Below, piece by piece: positions 33,708 through 41,634 of a stretch of DNA of 45,050 nt; the first letter of the stretch is position 1; every line of letters starts with the position of its first letter. Made by a program: the position numbers and the translations under genes. The notes under the pieces were generated by a model. That model did no database searches, was not told where the DNA came from, and saw nothing but the letters and a program-made list of their open reading frames with translations. Source of the DNA: Treponema sp. (GTDB taxonomy: Bacteria > Spirochaetota > Spirochaetia > Treponematales > Treponemataceae); the NCBI GenBank assembly GCA_022510905.1, contig JAFLSN010000019.1, positions 1 through 45,050 of the forward strand, read 5' to 3'.

Positions 33708-34397
33708 ATGGCTGACAAAGAAATGGCTACCATATACCTCTTCGGGAAGAAATATGAGGTTCCCGCAGAGCTGACGATTATGAACGCTATGGAGTACGCT
33801 GGCTACCAGCTCAAGCGCGGGTGCGGTTGCAGAAACGGCTTCTGCGGTGCATGTGCCACGATTTACCGCGTCAAGGGGCAGAACCAGCTGCAGACCTGCC
33901 TTGCATGTTCCAAGAAGGTGGAAGACGATATGTATATCGCCACGCTTCCCTTCTTTCCGCTCGTAAAGCAGATTTACGACATCAACACTGTAAAACCCGA
34001 GCAGCAGGTGATGATGCAGCTTTACCCTGAGATTTACGCCTGTGTAGGCTGCAATGCCTGTACACGCGCCTGTCCGCAGGATTTGCAGACCATGCAGTAC
34101 ATTGCATACGCCCAACGTGGCGACTTTGCGAAGTGTGCGGATTTGTCATTTGACTGTGTGATGTGCGGCTGCTGCTCAAGCAGGTGTCCCGCCGGAATCA
34201 GCCACCCGCAGGTCGCGGAGCTGGCGCGCCGGCTGAACGGCAAGTATCTCCAGCCCCAGAGCCAGCACCTCCTGGACCGTGTAGCCGAGATCGACAGCGG
34301 CAAGTGCGAGGAAGCCATCCAGAAGTTCGTGGCAATGTCAACCGGCGACAAAGAACAGATAAAGAACCTGTACAACACCCGCGAGATTGAGGCGTAG
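33708..34397 (+). CDS. Fumarate reductase/succinate dehydrogenase-type iron-sulfur protein with two [4Fe-4S] sites
   Basis: A 229-residue FrdB/SdhB/TfrB-like electron-transfer subunit. The N-terminal plant-type [2Fe-2S] domain has C41, C46, C49 and C64 (CRNGFCGAC). The C-terminal domain has two complete CxxCxxCxxxCP motifs: C112-C122 (CVGCNACTRACP) and C150-C160 (CVMCGCCSSRCP). Ordinary quinone-linked SdhB has a [3Fe-4S] site in this region; here both sites look fully [4Fe-4S]. It lacks the C-terminal HdrB-like CCG domain of methanogen TfrB, but hdrB is encoded separately upstream. The AAGGAG ribosome site is clear. The flavoprotein gene follows 14 bases later. Confidence 0.87.
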   Translation: MADKEMATIYLFGKKYEVPAELTIMNAMEYAGYQLKRGCGCRNGFCGACATIYRVKGQNQLQTCLACSKKVEDDMYIATLPFFPLVKQIYDINTVKPEQQVMMQLYPEIYACVGCNACTRACPQDLQTMQYIAYAQRGDFAKCADLSFDCVMCGCCSSRCPAGISHPQVAELARRLNGKYLQPQSQHLLDRVAEIDSGKCEEAIQKFVAMSTGDKEQIKNLYNTREIEA

Positions 34398-34411
34398 GAG
34401 GACGAGAGATT

Positions 34412-36055
34412 ATGTACGGTAACTACTTAGACGAAGCAGCAAAAATTGTGGCAGAAAAACGCGACGCAAATCTTAAATTTGAGCATGAGCGCCTGACTGC
34501 GGACGAAAAAGATCAGCTCCTTAAGGAATACCATCCCGACCGTATTGCCAGCCAGTTCGTGGAGCTTAAAATCGGCCCCAACAAGGGGCAGAAGGCACCG
34601 ATTGAGCTTGCACAGATGCTTGAGGCGGCTCCACGTATGAATCCTGATTCCGTTGACCTGAACCATGTGGATTACGAGACCGATGTGCTTGTAATCGGAG
34701 GCGGTGGAGCTGGCACGAGCGCTGCAATCATGGCAAGCGAGGCAGGTGCAAAAGTCCTGCTTGTAACAAAACTTCGCGTAGGTGATGCCAACACTATGAT
34801 GGCGGAAGGTGGAATTCAGGCCGCTGACAAGCCAAACGACTCCCCCGCGCAGCACTACCTTGATGCTTTCGGCGGTGGACACTTTGACGGAAAGCCGGAG
34901 CTTGTCTACACGCTCGTGAACAAAGCCCCATCTGTCATCAAGTGGTTGAACGATCTTGGCGTGGAGTTCGACAAGGAAGCGGACGGCACGATGGTGACCA
35001 CCCACGGAGGTGGAACCAGCCGCAAGCGTATGCACGCCTGCAAGGACTATTCTGGAGCAGAAATCATGCGTACATTGCGTGACGAAACTTTTAACCGTGC
35101 CGAGTCCATAACAGTGGTGGATTTCACAAGTGCCATCGAGCTCATAAAGAACGACAAAGGCGAGGTGGCCGGTGCCGTCCTTGAAAACATGGAGACTGGC
35201 GAAATCCGAATTGCGAAGGCAAAGGTTGTTATAATCGCAACAGGCGGCGCGGGTCGCATGCACTACCAGGGGTTCCCCACATCAAACCACTACGGTGCCA
35301 CAGCGGACGGCCTTGTGCTCGCATACCGTGCAGGAGCAAAGCTGCTCTACCAGGACAGTCTCCAGTACCACCCCACAGGCGCGGCATATCCCACACAGAT
35401 ACTTGGAAAACTGGTCACAGAAAAAGTGCGTTCGCTCGGTGCAAAACTGATCAACAAGGACGGCGAAGTGTACATCCACCCGCTTGAAACCCGCGATGTA
35501 AACGCAAGTGGAATTATCCGCGAAGTGAAGAACGGACGCGGTGTGAAAAACGAAGTTCAGGATGCAGTGTGGCTCGACACTCCAATGATTGAGATGATTC
35601 ATGGCGAAGGCACAATCCTGAAGCGCATTCCTGCCATGTACAATATGTTCATCAAATACGGCATAGACATACGAAAGGAGCCCATCCTTGTCTACCCCAC
35701 CCTGCACTACCAGAACGGAGGCGTGGAAATTGACAAGACCTGCCACTCCGGTGTGAAAAACCTGCTGGTTGCAGGCGAGGCATCCGGAGGTGTGCATGGA
35801 ACCAACCGACTGATGGGCAATTCCCTTCTTGATGTGGTGGTATTCGGACGCGAGGCGGGAATTGAGGCCGGCAAGATGTTCAAGAATATCCAGCTTACCG
35901 ACACAGCAAAGCTGAGCCTGAAACATGTAAAGGACTTTGAGGCCGAACGGAAAGGCGCTGGAATCACCGGCACTGTAACAAGCCCCAAGGTGCTCCCCCG
36001 CTACACGCACGGCAACCCGGAGTTTGCAAAAAAAATTCCGGGAGCATCTAAATAA
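34412..36055 (+). CDS. Soluble fumarate reductase-like flavoprotein (TfrA/FrdA family)
   Basis: A 547-residue FAD enzyme of the fumarate reductase/succinate dehydrogenase family. It has an unusual charged N-terminal extension of about 88 residues before the Rossmann fold (DVLVIGGGGAGTSAAI, 91-106). The site of covalent FAD attachment is lost: ANTMMAEGGIQ has Asn127 where FrdA/SdhA have His, so FAD should be non-covalent, as in thiol:fumarate reductase. Substrate-site elements are present: HGGGTSRKR, TLHYQNGGVEID, and HGTNRLMGNSLLDVVVFG with the catalytic-type Arg. No membrane-anchor genes follow; a terminator does. Fumarate as substrate is inferred from family and from the fumC neighbour. Confidence 0.87.
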   Translation: MYGNYLDEAAKIVAEKRDANLKFEHERLTADEKDQLLKEYHPDRIASQFVELKIGPNKGQKAPIELAQMLEAAPRMNPDSVDLNHVDYETDVLVIGGGGAGTSAAIMASEAGAKVLLVTKLRVGDANTMMAEGGIQAADKPNDSPAQHYLDAFGGGHFDGKPELVYTLVNKAPSVIKWLNDLGVEFDKEADGTMVTTHGGGTSRKRMHACKDYSGAEIMRTLRDETFNRAESITVVDFTSAIELIKNDKGEVAGAVLENMETGEIRIAKAKVVIIATGGAGRMHYQGFPTSNHYGATADGLVLAYRAGAKLLYQDSLQYHPTGAAYPTQILGKLVTEKVRSLGAKLINKDGEVYIHPLETRDVNASGIIREVKNGRGVKNEVQDAVWLDTPMIEMIHGEGTILKRIPAMYNMFIKYGIDIRKEPILVYPTLHYQNGGVEIDKTCHSGVKNLLVAGEASGGVHGTNRLMGNSLLDVVVFGREAGIEAGKMFKNIQLTDTAKLSLKHVKDFEAERKGAGITGTVTSPKVLPRYTHGNPEFAKKIPGASK

Positions 36056-36069
36056 ACCAACCTGTGAAT

Positions 36070-36107
36070 GCCCCGGTATATTGCATGATATGCCGGGGTT
36101 GATTTTT
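36070..36107 (+). terminator. Intrinsic terminator after the fumarate-reductase-like operon
   Basis: CCCCGGTATAT pairs with ATATGCCGGGG (11 bp, one G-U) around TGCATG, followed by TTGATTTTT. It marks the end of the 24207-36055 plus-strand cluster. Confidence 0.8.
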
Positions 36108-36705
36108 GCAAGGTGCATCATCACTGAGCCAAATTTGCAATCATTGCCTTGAATCAATCCGAAACCAGGGCCGACTATCGGAAAATTTTGTTACATTATG
36201 CCAAACAGTCTGCTGGCAACGGAAAAGTCCAATTCTTTTCTTTCTGCATGAAATTGATAAACCGATTTCTGTGCTTAAAGATTTATAGCCATAAAGACCG
36301 GATATTAAATTTTTCCGATTAAACAAATTTCAGTTGTTTTGACGAGGGCTGCTATATTTGTTCATCGAATGCGGAGCATATGATGTAATAAACAACCGAA
36401 GGAAAAGACAAAAACGCCCCCGATAAAAGTACATCGGGTAAAACGAAGCCATAAGAAAAAGAACCGCAGAGACCACCTTCCGTCAAGTCAAACAGTTATC
36501 ACTCTGGAAACGTTTAAAACGCCTGCCTACAGTAATCCCTGCATTATACCCAACGGTTTTTACTGCCCGATAGCCAACAAGTTGAAACTTCTGTTGTGAA
36601 CGCATGAAGCTTACAGATAGTGCCAAGGTTGCAGGACGTGGAATACTGCCCTGCCCTGTTTATGCCAATGAAAAAAAGCGATGGATGCTCTCGCGATGAC
36701 GCGGC
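36108..36705. other. About 600-base intergenic region without a convincing gene
   Basis: AT-richer than the surroundings. Short open frames on both strands lack ribosome sites and family features. A CCCGAT/ATCGGG stem-loop lies at 36419-36438. Near the end of rho, the minus strand shows a short GCGA/TCGC stem followed by seven T (36671-36695), a possible weak rho terminator. I see no known RNA family. Confidence 0.5.
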
Positions 36706-38562
36706 TCAATCAACTGCGGCAGAGCCAGGATTCATGCTTGCAAGGAAAGCGTTGTTGTCCTTTGTTTTCCGCATCTTGTCCATAATCAGTTCGAGAATAT
36801 CGGCATCTTCCATTGGATTCAGGACTTTGCGGAGCACCCACAGTTTCTGGAGCTCGTTGTCTGTCAAAAGCAGCTCCTCTTTCCGTGTGCCGCTCTTTTT
36901 TATGTTGATTGCCGGGAACAGGCGGCGCTCGGCGAGCTTACGATCGAGGTCGATTTCGCTGTTGCCTGTTCCTTTGAATTCTTCAAAAATCACTTCATCC
37001 ATGCGGCTTCCAGTCTCGATAAGCGATGTTGAAATGATCGTGAGGGAACCTCCTTCCTCCACGTTTCGTGCCGCTCCAAAAAAACGCTTGGGCTTGTGAA
37101 GGGCGTTCGAGTCTACGCCGCCTGAAAGCACCTTGCCGCTCGTGGGAACGGTCTGGTTGTATGCGCGGGCGAGACGTGTGATGCTGTCAAGGAAAATCAC
37201 GACATCTTTCTTGTGCTCCACAAGGCGCTTGGCTTTTTCGAGCACCATTTCGGCGACCTGCACATGGCGCGTGGCCTGTTCATCAAAGGTCGAAGAAATC
37301 ACTTCGGCCTTTATGCTCCGCTCCATCTCGGTGACTTCTTCCGGGCGTTCGTCTATCAGGAGCACAATCAGGTAAACCTCTGGATTGTTCGCTGTGATGG
37401 CGTTCGCGATTTTCTGCATGAGGATGGTTTTGCCGGCCTTTGGCGGGGCTACAATAAGCAGACGCTGGCCTTTTCCGATTGGCGCGAACAAATCCACAAT
37501 GCGCGTTGAAAGCTCCGTGCTTACAGTTTCAAGCCTCAGCTTTTCGTTGGGATAAAGCGGCGTAAGATTCTCAAACGGAATGCGGGTCTGGGCTACACAT
37601 GGCTCATCGAAATTCACGTTTTCAATTCTCAGCAGGGCAAAAAATCGTTCGCCTTCTTTTGGACTGCGGGTCTGGCCGTAAATAGTATCGCCCGTCTTCA
37701 GGTTGAACAGCCTGATTTGGCTCGGTGAAATGTAGATGTCGTCAGGCCCGGGAAGATAAGAGTTCTGCGGACTCCGCAAAAAGCCGTAGCCGTCTGGCAT
37801 AATCTCAAGCGCCCCTGAAGCAAATATTATTCCGCCGTGCTCGGTATGCGCCTTCAGGATGCAGAAAATCAAATCCTGTTTTTTCATTGGCGCGAGATTG
37901 TCCGCCGTCATGCCGTACTGTGTGGCAAGCTCCCGGAGCTCCGGCATGCTTTTTATTGTAAGGTCGTTTATCAAAAGGCGTGGCTTCGATTCGTATTCCT
38001 CGGGATTTTCAATGTGCTGGGCTACCTCGACCGCTTCAAGGCGGGTCTGCGCGTTGCGCTCATAGTTGCCGTTTCCTCGGTAACTGTTATATCGGCGGCC
38101 GCTGTAGTAGCGGCTGCTGTAACGGCTGTCATAGCCGCCATCGTTGTAGCGCGGAGCACCGTACCCACCGTCCTGATTCTGGCCGCGGTACGTGTTGTAG
38201 CGCCGTCCTTCATAGCGTGGATGATAGGCTTGGACAGGCTGGCTTCCGGCGGCATCGTCTGTGGTTTCAAACGATGGCACTGGTGCAGGTGCAAAAGCCT
38301 GTGGAGCAGGAGCTGGCTCGGCTGAGCCAGCCTGAATCGGTGGCGTTTCTTGCGCGGTGGCAGAAGGCTCCGTTATTTCTGCGGAATCTTCCGCTTCAGG
38401 CTGTTCTTCGGATTTGGCAGTTTTTTTTACCACACGGCGGCGGCGCGGTTTAGGGCCGTCAGAGGCTTCGGCCGCAAAGTCGGCAGGAACAGACTCATCT
38501 GTTTTTTCGGCGGAATCAGGAAGGGAATCGTCAGCGGTTCCGCGGCGTTTGATAAATGCCAT
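36706..38562 (-). CDS. rho: Transcription termination factor Rho with disordered N-terminal insertion
   Basis: Hexameric RNA-dependent ATPase that ends transcription. Of 618 residues, the C-terminal 420 or so are standard Rho: the N-terminal helical region ([19 protein letters not shown]), cold-shock RNA-binding fold ([11 protein letters not shown]), Walker [12 protein letters not shown], Walker B region [18 protein letters not shown]-loop, and R-loop near [20 protein letters not shown]. The first 170 residues are low complexity: acidic/Pro/Ala-rich, then a Tyr/Arg/Gly/Asn-rich stretch (about 112-168, [27 protein letters not shown]). Similar N-terminal disordered regions are known in other Rho proteins. 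It is monocistronic as far as I can see. Confidence 0.97.
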   Translation of the reverse strand: MAFIKRRGTADDSLPDSAEKTDESVPADFAAEASDGPKPRRRRVVKKTAKSEEQPEAEDSAEITEPSATAQETPPIQAGSAEPAPAPQAFAPAPVPSFETTDDAAGSQPVQAYHPRYEGRRYNTYRGQNQDGGYGAPRYNDGGYDSRYSSRYYSGRRYNSYRGNGNYERNAQTRLEAVEVAQHIENPEEYESKPRLLINDLTIKSMPELRELATQYGMTADNLAPMKKQDLIFCILKAHTEHGGIIFASGALEIMPDGYGFLRSPQNSYLPGPDDIYISPSQIRLFNLKTGDTIYGQTRSPKEGERFFALLRIENVNFDEPCVAQTRIPFENLTPLYPNEKLRLETVSTELSTRIVDLFAPIGKGQRLLIVAPPKAGKTILMQKIANAITANNPEVYLIVLLIDERPEEVTEMERSIKAEVISSTFDEQATRHVQVAEMVLEKAKRLVEHKKDVVIFLDSITRLARAYNQTVPTSGKVLSGGVDSNALHKPKRFFGAARNVEEGGSLTIISTSLIETGSRMDEVIFEEFKGTGNSEIDLDRKLAERRLFPAINIKKSGTRKEELLLTDNELQKLWVLRKVLNPMEDADILELIMDKMRKTKDNNAFLASMNPGSAAVD

Positions 38563-38942
38563 GGGTTTTTCTCCATTCGAGTATATAAAGATTTGTACAG
38601 TGCAGCATGTGCGTGCATTCTATAAAACGATATGTCAAGGAAGTCTCAAAAATATAACATCGTTTCTGCCTGGACTGGACGCATTGTACGTGTCGCATTC
38701 CAGGGAAACACAAAGCCCCCGTGACGGGGCATGATTCACCGCAATTCAAGAAATCCTACGATTCTAGAATATACAAATGAAAGGCATGTTGACGTTCAGC
38801 CGCCGTGCACTCCGTTTTATGGGGGCATGGCCTGTGTGCTGATAAATCATTGTAGACACAAAGCGCACACTTTGTCAATAGCGGTGCTCTTGCAGGATCC
38901 ATCTGGCACGACCATTTTTACCGAAGAATCTTGGCGGACGAT
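38563..38942 (-). other. 380-base intergenic region between mtaB and rho
   Basis: No gene is supported. On the minus strand it holds the rho leader: TATACT at 38585-38580 is close to the rho start and TTGACA lies at 38638-38633, but these do not have standard spacing, so no promoter is assigned. A GC-rich hairpin follows mtaB (separate entry). Confidence 0.5.
38706..38730 (-). terminator. Candidate terminator downstream of mtaB
   Basis: The minus strand reads GCCCCGTCACGGGGGC, a tight stem-loop, followed by TTTGTGTTT. It is about 210 bases after the mtaB stop, so it may end the dinB/bactofilin/mtaB transcripts. Confidence 0.45.
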
Positions 38943-40499
38943 TTATATATTGGCCTCAGGCGAAAAGGCCGCAGGGGTTTGCAACGCCGAATGGCTCCTG
39001 TTTACATCGGCCGCCCATGCAGAAGCGCTTCCGCGATATTCTCCAAGGCAGTCGATTTCCGCTCCAGAGCGAATCAAATCTTCTTCCGCGCAAAGCAGCT
39101 TGATATTCGCCACCGTGCCAGGGAGCGGGGCCTCATTGCCGGGGGGCAGTGGGCATTCAACATGCAGGAAGTTTTCCGTTACCGCGTGAACGGTTCCTGC
39201 GTTTTGCGTTCTGCTGTCTTCAACAACGGCTTCCACTGTTTTTCCGCTCCAGGCTGATATGTACCGCATCTTGGCACATACCGCATAGTCCGTGAGCCAC
39301 CTCACTCTCTCGGCCTTTACATTATCAGGAACTTGGAAATCCATGTTTGCAGCTGGCGTTCCGGGCCTGGGACTGAATGGAAAGGCATGGATCCAGGCAA
39401 AGTCCACCTCCGTGCAAAGTCGCTGCGTCAGCTCAAAGTCCTGCTTCGTTTCGCCTGGAAAACCCGCGATAATGTCGCATGAAACGAACGGTTCATGTTT
39501 TGCCGCGCGGAGCCGCTTTACCGCAAGAAGCACATCGTCAGGCCCGTAGGGCCGTGCCATGCGGGAGAGCACCGCGCCGCTTCCGGACTGCACGCTCAGA
39601 TGGAACGATGGCTGCACCCGTCTGTGCGAAATCACCTCGCAAAGGCGCTCCGTGACATGCTGGGGATAAAAACTTGAAATCCTGAATTTGATTCTTTCAG
39701 TCTGCAAAATCGCCTGCTGAAGGATTCCTGCAAAATCAATCTCGCCTCCTGCCTGCGAACGGCCGCGGTACTGGCTGAGGTTCACGCCCGTAAACACGAC
39801 CTCTGCCCTGCCCTGCCTTTCAAGTTCCTGCACCCGGCGCAGCACTTCGTCAGCATCAAGCGAAACCGAACGGCCCCGCGCAAGATGTATGCGGCAGAAC
39901 GTGCAGGCATTGTCGCATCCGTCCTGGATCTTAAGGGAAGCTCTGCTGTGGCGCGAAAAAACCGGAGTGTACAGCACAAACTGGCCGGGAGACGGTACGG
40001 CCTCCATTCTTTTTACGCAGGCAGCCTGTGCGGATACCACCACAGGCGGCTTTGCCCCAAAAAGAAGGAAGGCATCCAGAGAAGTCTTTGAAAAACGGCC
40101 TTCAAAAACAGAAAGTGCACCCCCGCCGCACATGGCCGCTGGAAGCTCCGCGAGCAGATGTTTTTTTGTTCCGGGAAGGATTGAAACGCGCTCCGCCGAA
40201 AGCGCCTGTATTGAAGATTTTTCAAGCTCCGCGTAGCAGCCTGTAACCAGCACAACGGCGTTTGGAAAATGCTCCAGGCACATCCTGATAACGCGGCGGG
40301 CCTTTTGTTCGGCCTTGCCTGTCACCGTGCAAGTGTTTACAACCGCAAGCCTAACAGAAGGAACGGGAGAAATTCCTGAATGGATTCCGTCCATGCCAAC
40401 AGAGAAGCCCTCGCGCATAAACGCATGCGCAGCTCCTTCCGATTCATCATGATTCAGACGGCAGCCGAGCGTTTCAAAATGAATGAGAGGTTCGTTCAT
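38943..40499 (-). CDS. mtaB: tRNA t6A37 methylthiotransferase (MtaB-type radical SAM enzyme)
   Basis: Converts t6A37 to ms2t6A37 in ANN-decoding tRNAs. The 518-residue protein has the three methylthiotransferase parts: an N-terminal domain with cluster cysteines (ETLGCRLNHDES, VVNTCTVTGKAEQKARR, LVTGCYAE), a radical SAM core with CxxxCxxC in DGCDNACTFCRIHLARG, and a C-terminal TRAM-like end. CRLN rather than CQMN marks MtaB rather than MiaB. ATG 40499 (MNEPLIHFETLGC) is the family-like start; the frame extends to 40556. An insertion near residues 150-195 makes it longer than usual. It lies 13 bases after the TPR gene, so it is probably in the same operon. Confidence 0.93.
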   Translation of the reverse strand: MNEPLIHFETLGCRLNHDESEGAAHAFMREGFSVGMDGIHSGISPVPSVRLAVVNTCTVTGKAEQKARRVIRMCLEHFPNAVVLVTGCYAELEKSSIQALSAERVSILPGTKKHLLAELPAAMCGGGALSVFEGRFSKTSLDAFLLFGAKPPVVVSAQAACVKRMEAVPSPGQFVLYTPVFSRHSRASLKIQDGCDNACTFCRIHLARGRSVSLDADEVLRRVQELERQGRAEVVFTGVNLSQYRGRSQAGGEIDFAGILQQAILQTERIKFRISSFYPQHVTERLCEVISHRRVQPSFHLSVQSGSGAVLSRMARPYGPDDVLLAVKRLRAAKHEPFVSCDIIAGFPGETKQDFELTQRLCTEVDFAWIHAFPFSPRPGTPAANMDFQVPDNVKAERVRWLTDYAVCAKMRYISAWSGKTVEAVVEDSRTQNAGTVHAVTENFLHVECPLPPGNEAPLPGTVANIKLLCAEEDLIRSGAEIDCLGEYRGSASAWAADVNRSHSALQTPAAFSPEANI

Positions 40500-40512
40500 G
40501 GGAAGATCCCGG

Positions 40513-41148
40513 TTACTGCAAATGCTCCTGGCAGCGAGCCTTGCCCTTACGCGCATCTGCCTGTGCCGCGTTAAGCTCTATCGCCCTGTCGTATGCTGTG
40601 ATGGCGCTGCGCCAGTCCCGTGTCATTTCCCGCGCATAGCCCAGCCGGGTCCACCAGTAATCACGCAGCGGGTCGTTGCGGACTGCGGTGGTGAGGGAAA
40701 TGTCAGCATGCTCGTAACGCGCCTGCTTGATGTATATCTCACCCATGTAGTAATATACGCGCCCGACACGGTTTCCGTTTTCCGGGACATTGGCTATGTA
40801 GCGCTGGAACATGTTCAGCGCCTCGTCATTTTTTCCCAGGAAATATTTTGCCTCGCCCAGCACTTCCATTATCCGCACGTCATAGGTATTTTTCTGGTAG
40901 GCTTCGGAGGCACGCTGCTCCGCCTCTCTGTACTGCCGGTTCGCGACAAGCGCCCAGCATAGCACGCTGTAGGAATTCATATTGTCTGGGGTAGCCTCAA
41001 TTTCGGATTCGCAGATACGCACGGCCTCCGCGTATTTGCCTTCGTTGTACAGTTTGAGCGCATCGGGCTTTTCAGGCTGGGCCCACAGGACGGTCACAAA
41101 AAGAAAAAAAGTTGCTACTGCGCAGAGCGCCGGACGGAACCTGTTCAT
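40513..41148 (-). CDS. Exported TPR-repeat protein
   Basis: A 211-residue protein with a Sec signal peptide (residues 1-23, CAVATFFLFVTVLWAQ) followed by about five TPR-like helical repeats: ALKLYNEGKYAEAVRICESE, EAKYFLGKNDEALNMFQRYI, VYYYMGEIYIKQARYEHADI and AITAYDRAIELNAAQADARK. It is probably periplasmic and may be a scaffold. Its start overlaps the bactofilin stop by four bases, which suggests a functional link with that cell-shape cytoskeletal protein. Function otherwise unknown. Confidence 0.88.
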   Translation of the reverse strand: MNRFRPALCAVATFFLFVTVLWAQPEKPDALKLYNEGKYAEAVRICESEIEATPDNMNSYSVLCWALVANRQYREAEQRASEAYQKNTYDVRIMEVLGEAKYFLGKNDEALNMFQRYIANVPENGNRVGRVYYYMGEIYIKQARYEHADISLTTAVRNDPLRDYWWTRLGYAREMTRDWRSAITAYDRAIELNAAQADARKGKARCQEHLQ

Positions 41149-41528
41149 GCCATGTCCTCCACTGCCGCATCTTTTATCATGGAACAGCGGCCGGTGAAAC
41201 TTGAACCATGATCCAGCACCACCTGCGCCGCCATGATGTCGCCTGTCACAGAACCTGTAGACGTGACATACACCAGTTTTTTTCCGTTGATATTGCCTTT
41301 GACCTTTCCACGCACCATCACTTTGTTCGCAACTATGTCGGCATTCACTGTGGCGCCTGTGTCGATGAGCAAATCGCTTGTGGCATCTATGCGGCCGTCC
41401 ACGCGGCCTTTTATCATGAACGGCTTTGCGAAACGGATTTTACCCTTAAAGCTGATGTCAGATGCCATCACGGTGTCAAAGTCATCTTCATCTGAATCAA
41501 AAAGCGAGCTGTCTTTCATTTCCACCAT
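41145..41528 (-). CDS. Bactofilin
   Basis: Polymerising cytoskeletal protein with a right-handed beta-helix core, involved in cell shape and wall modification; in spirochetes bactofilins affect motility and cell-filament organisation. The short acidic N-terminus (SLFDSDEDDFDTV) is followed by the DUF583 repeats FKGKIRFAKPFMIKGRVDGR, DLLIDTGATVNADI and VMVRGKVKGNINGKKLVYV. About 127 residues, a normal size. The frame opens at 41594, but ATG 41528 (MVEMKDSS) or 41519 is more likely; the ribosome site is weak for both. It is coupled to the TPR gene downstream. Confidence 0.9.
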   Translation of the reverse strand: MVEMKDSSLFDSDEDDFDTVMASDISFKGKIRFAKPFMIKGRVDGRIDATSDLLIDTGATVNADIVANKVMVRGKVKGNINGKKLVYVTSTGSVTGDIMAAQVVLDHGSSFTGRCSMIKDAAVEDMA

Positions 41529-41613
41529 AACGTGCATTGTAATTGTTTGAAGCCAATCGGTCAATGCCACAAAGCCACGGCACTGCATTTTCATGTTGAA
41601 TTCCGGGACATGG

Positions 41614-41634
41614 AAACACAGGCACGGGGCTGTG
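41614..41634 (-). terminator. Weak stem-loop directly after dinB
   Basis: CACAG pairs with CTGTG around CCCCGTGC, followed by only TTT. It may be partial termination before the bactofilin genes. Confidence 0.3.

Noticed and set aside
35282..36157. 291-residue open frame on the minus strand
   Set aside because: It lies opposite the fumarate-reductase-like flavoprotein and runs through its terminator.
36108..36326. Two 60-residue open frames after the fumarate-reductase-like operon
   Set aside because: They have no ribosome sites or recognisable sequence and lie on opposite strands of the same AT-rich stretch.
38731..39189. 152-residue open frame on the plus strand
   Set aside because: Half of it overlaps mtaB on the opposite strand; the rest lacks a ribosome site and protein-like composition.
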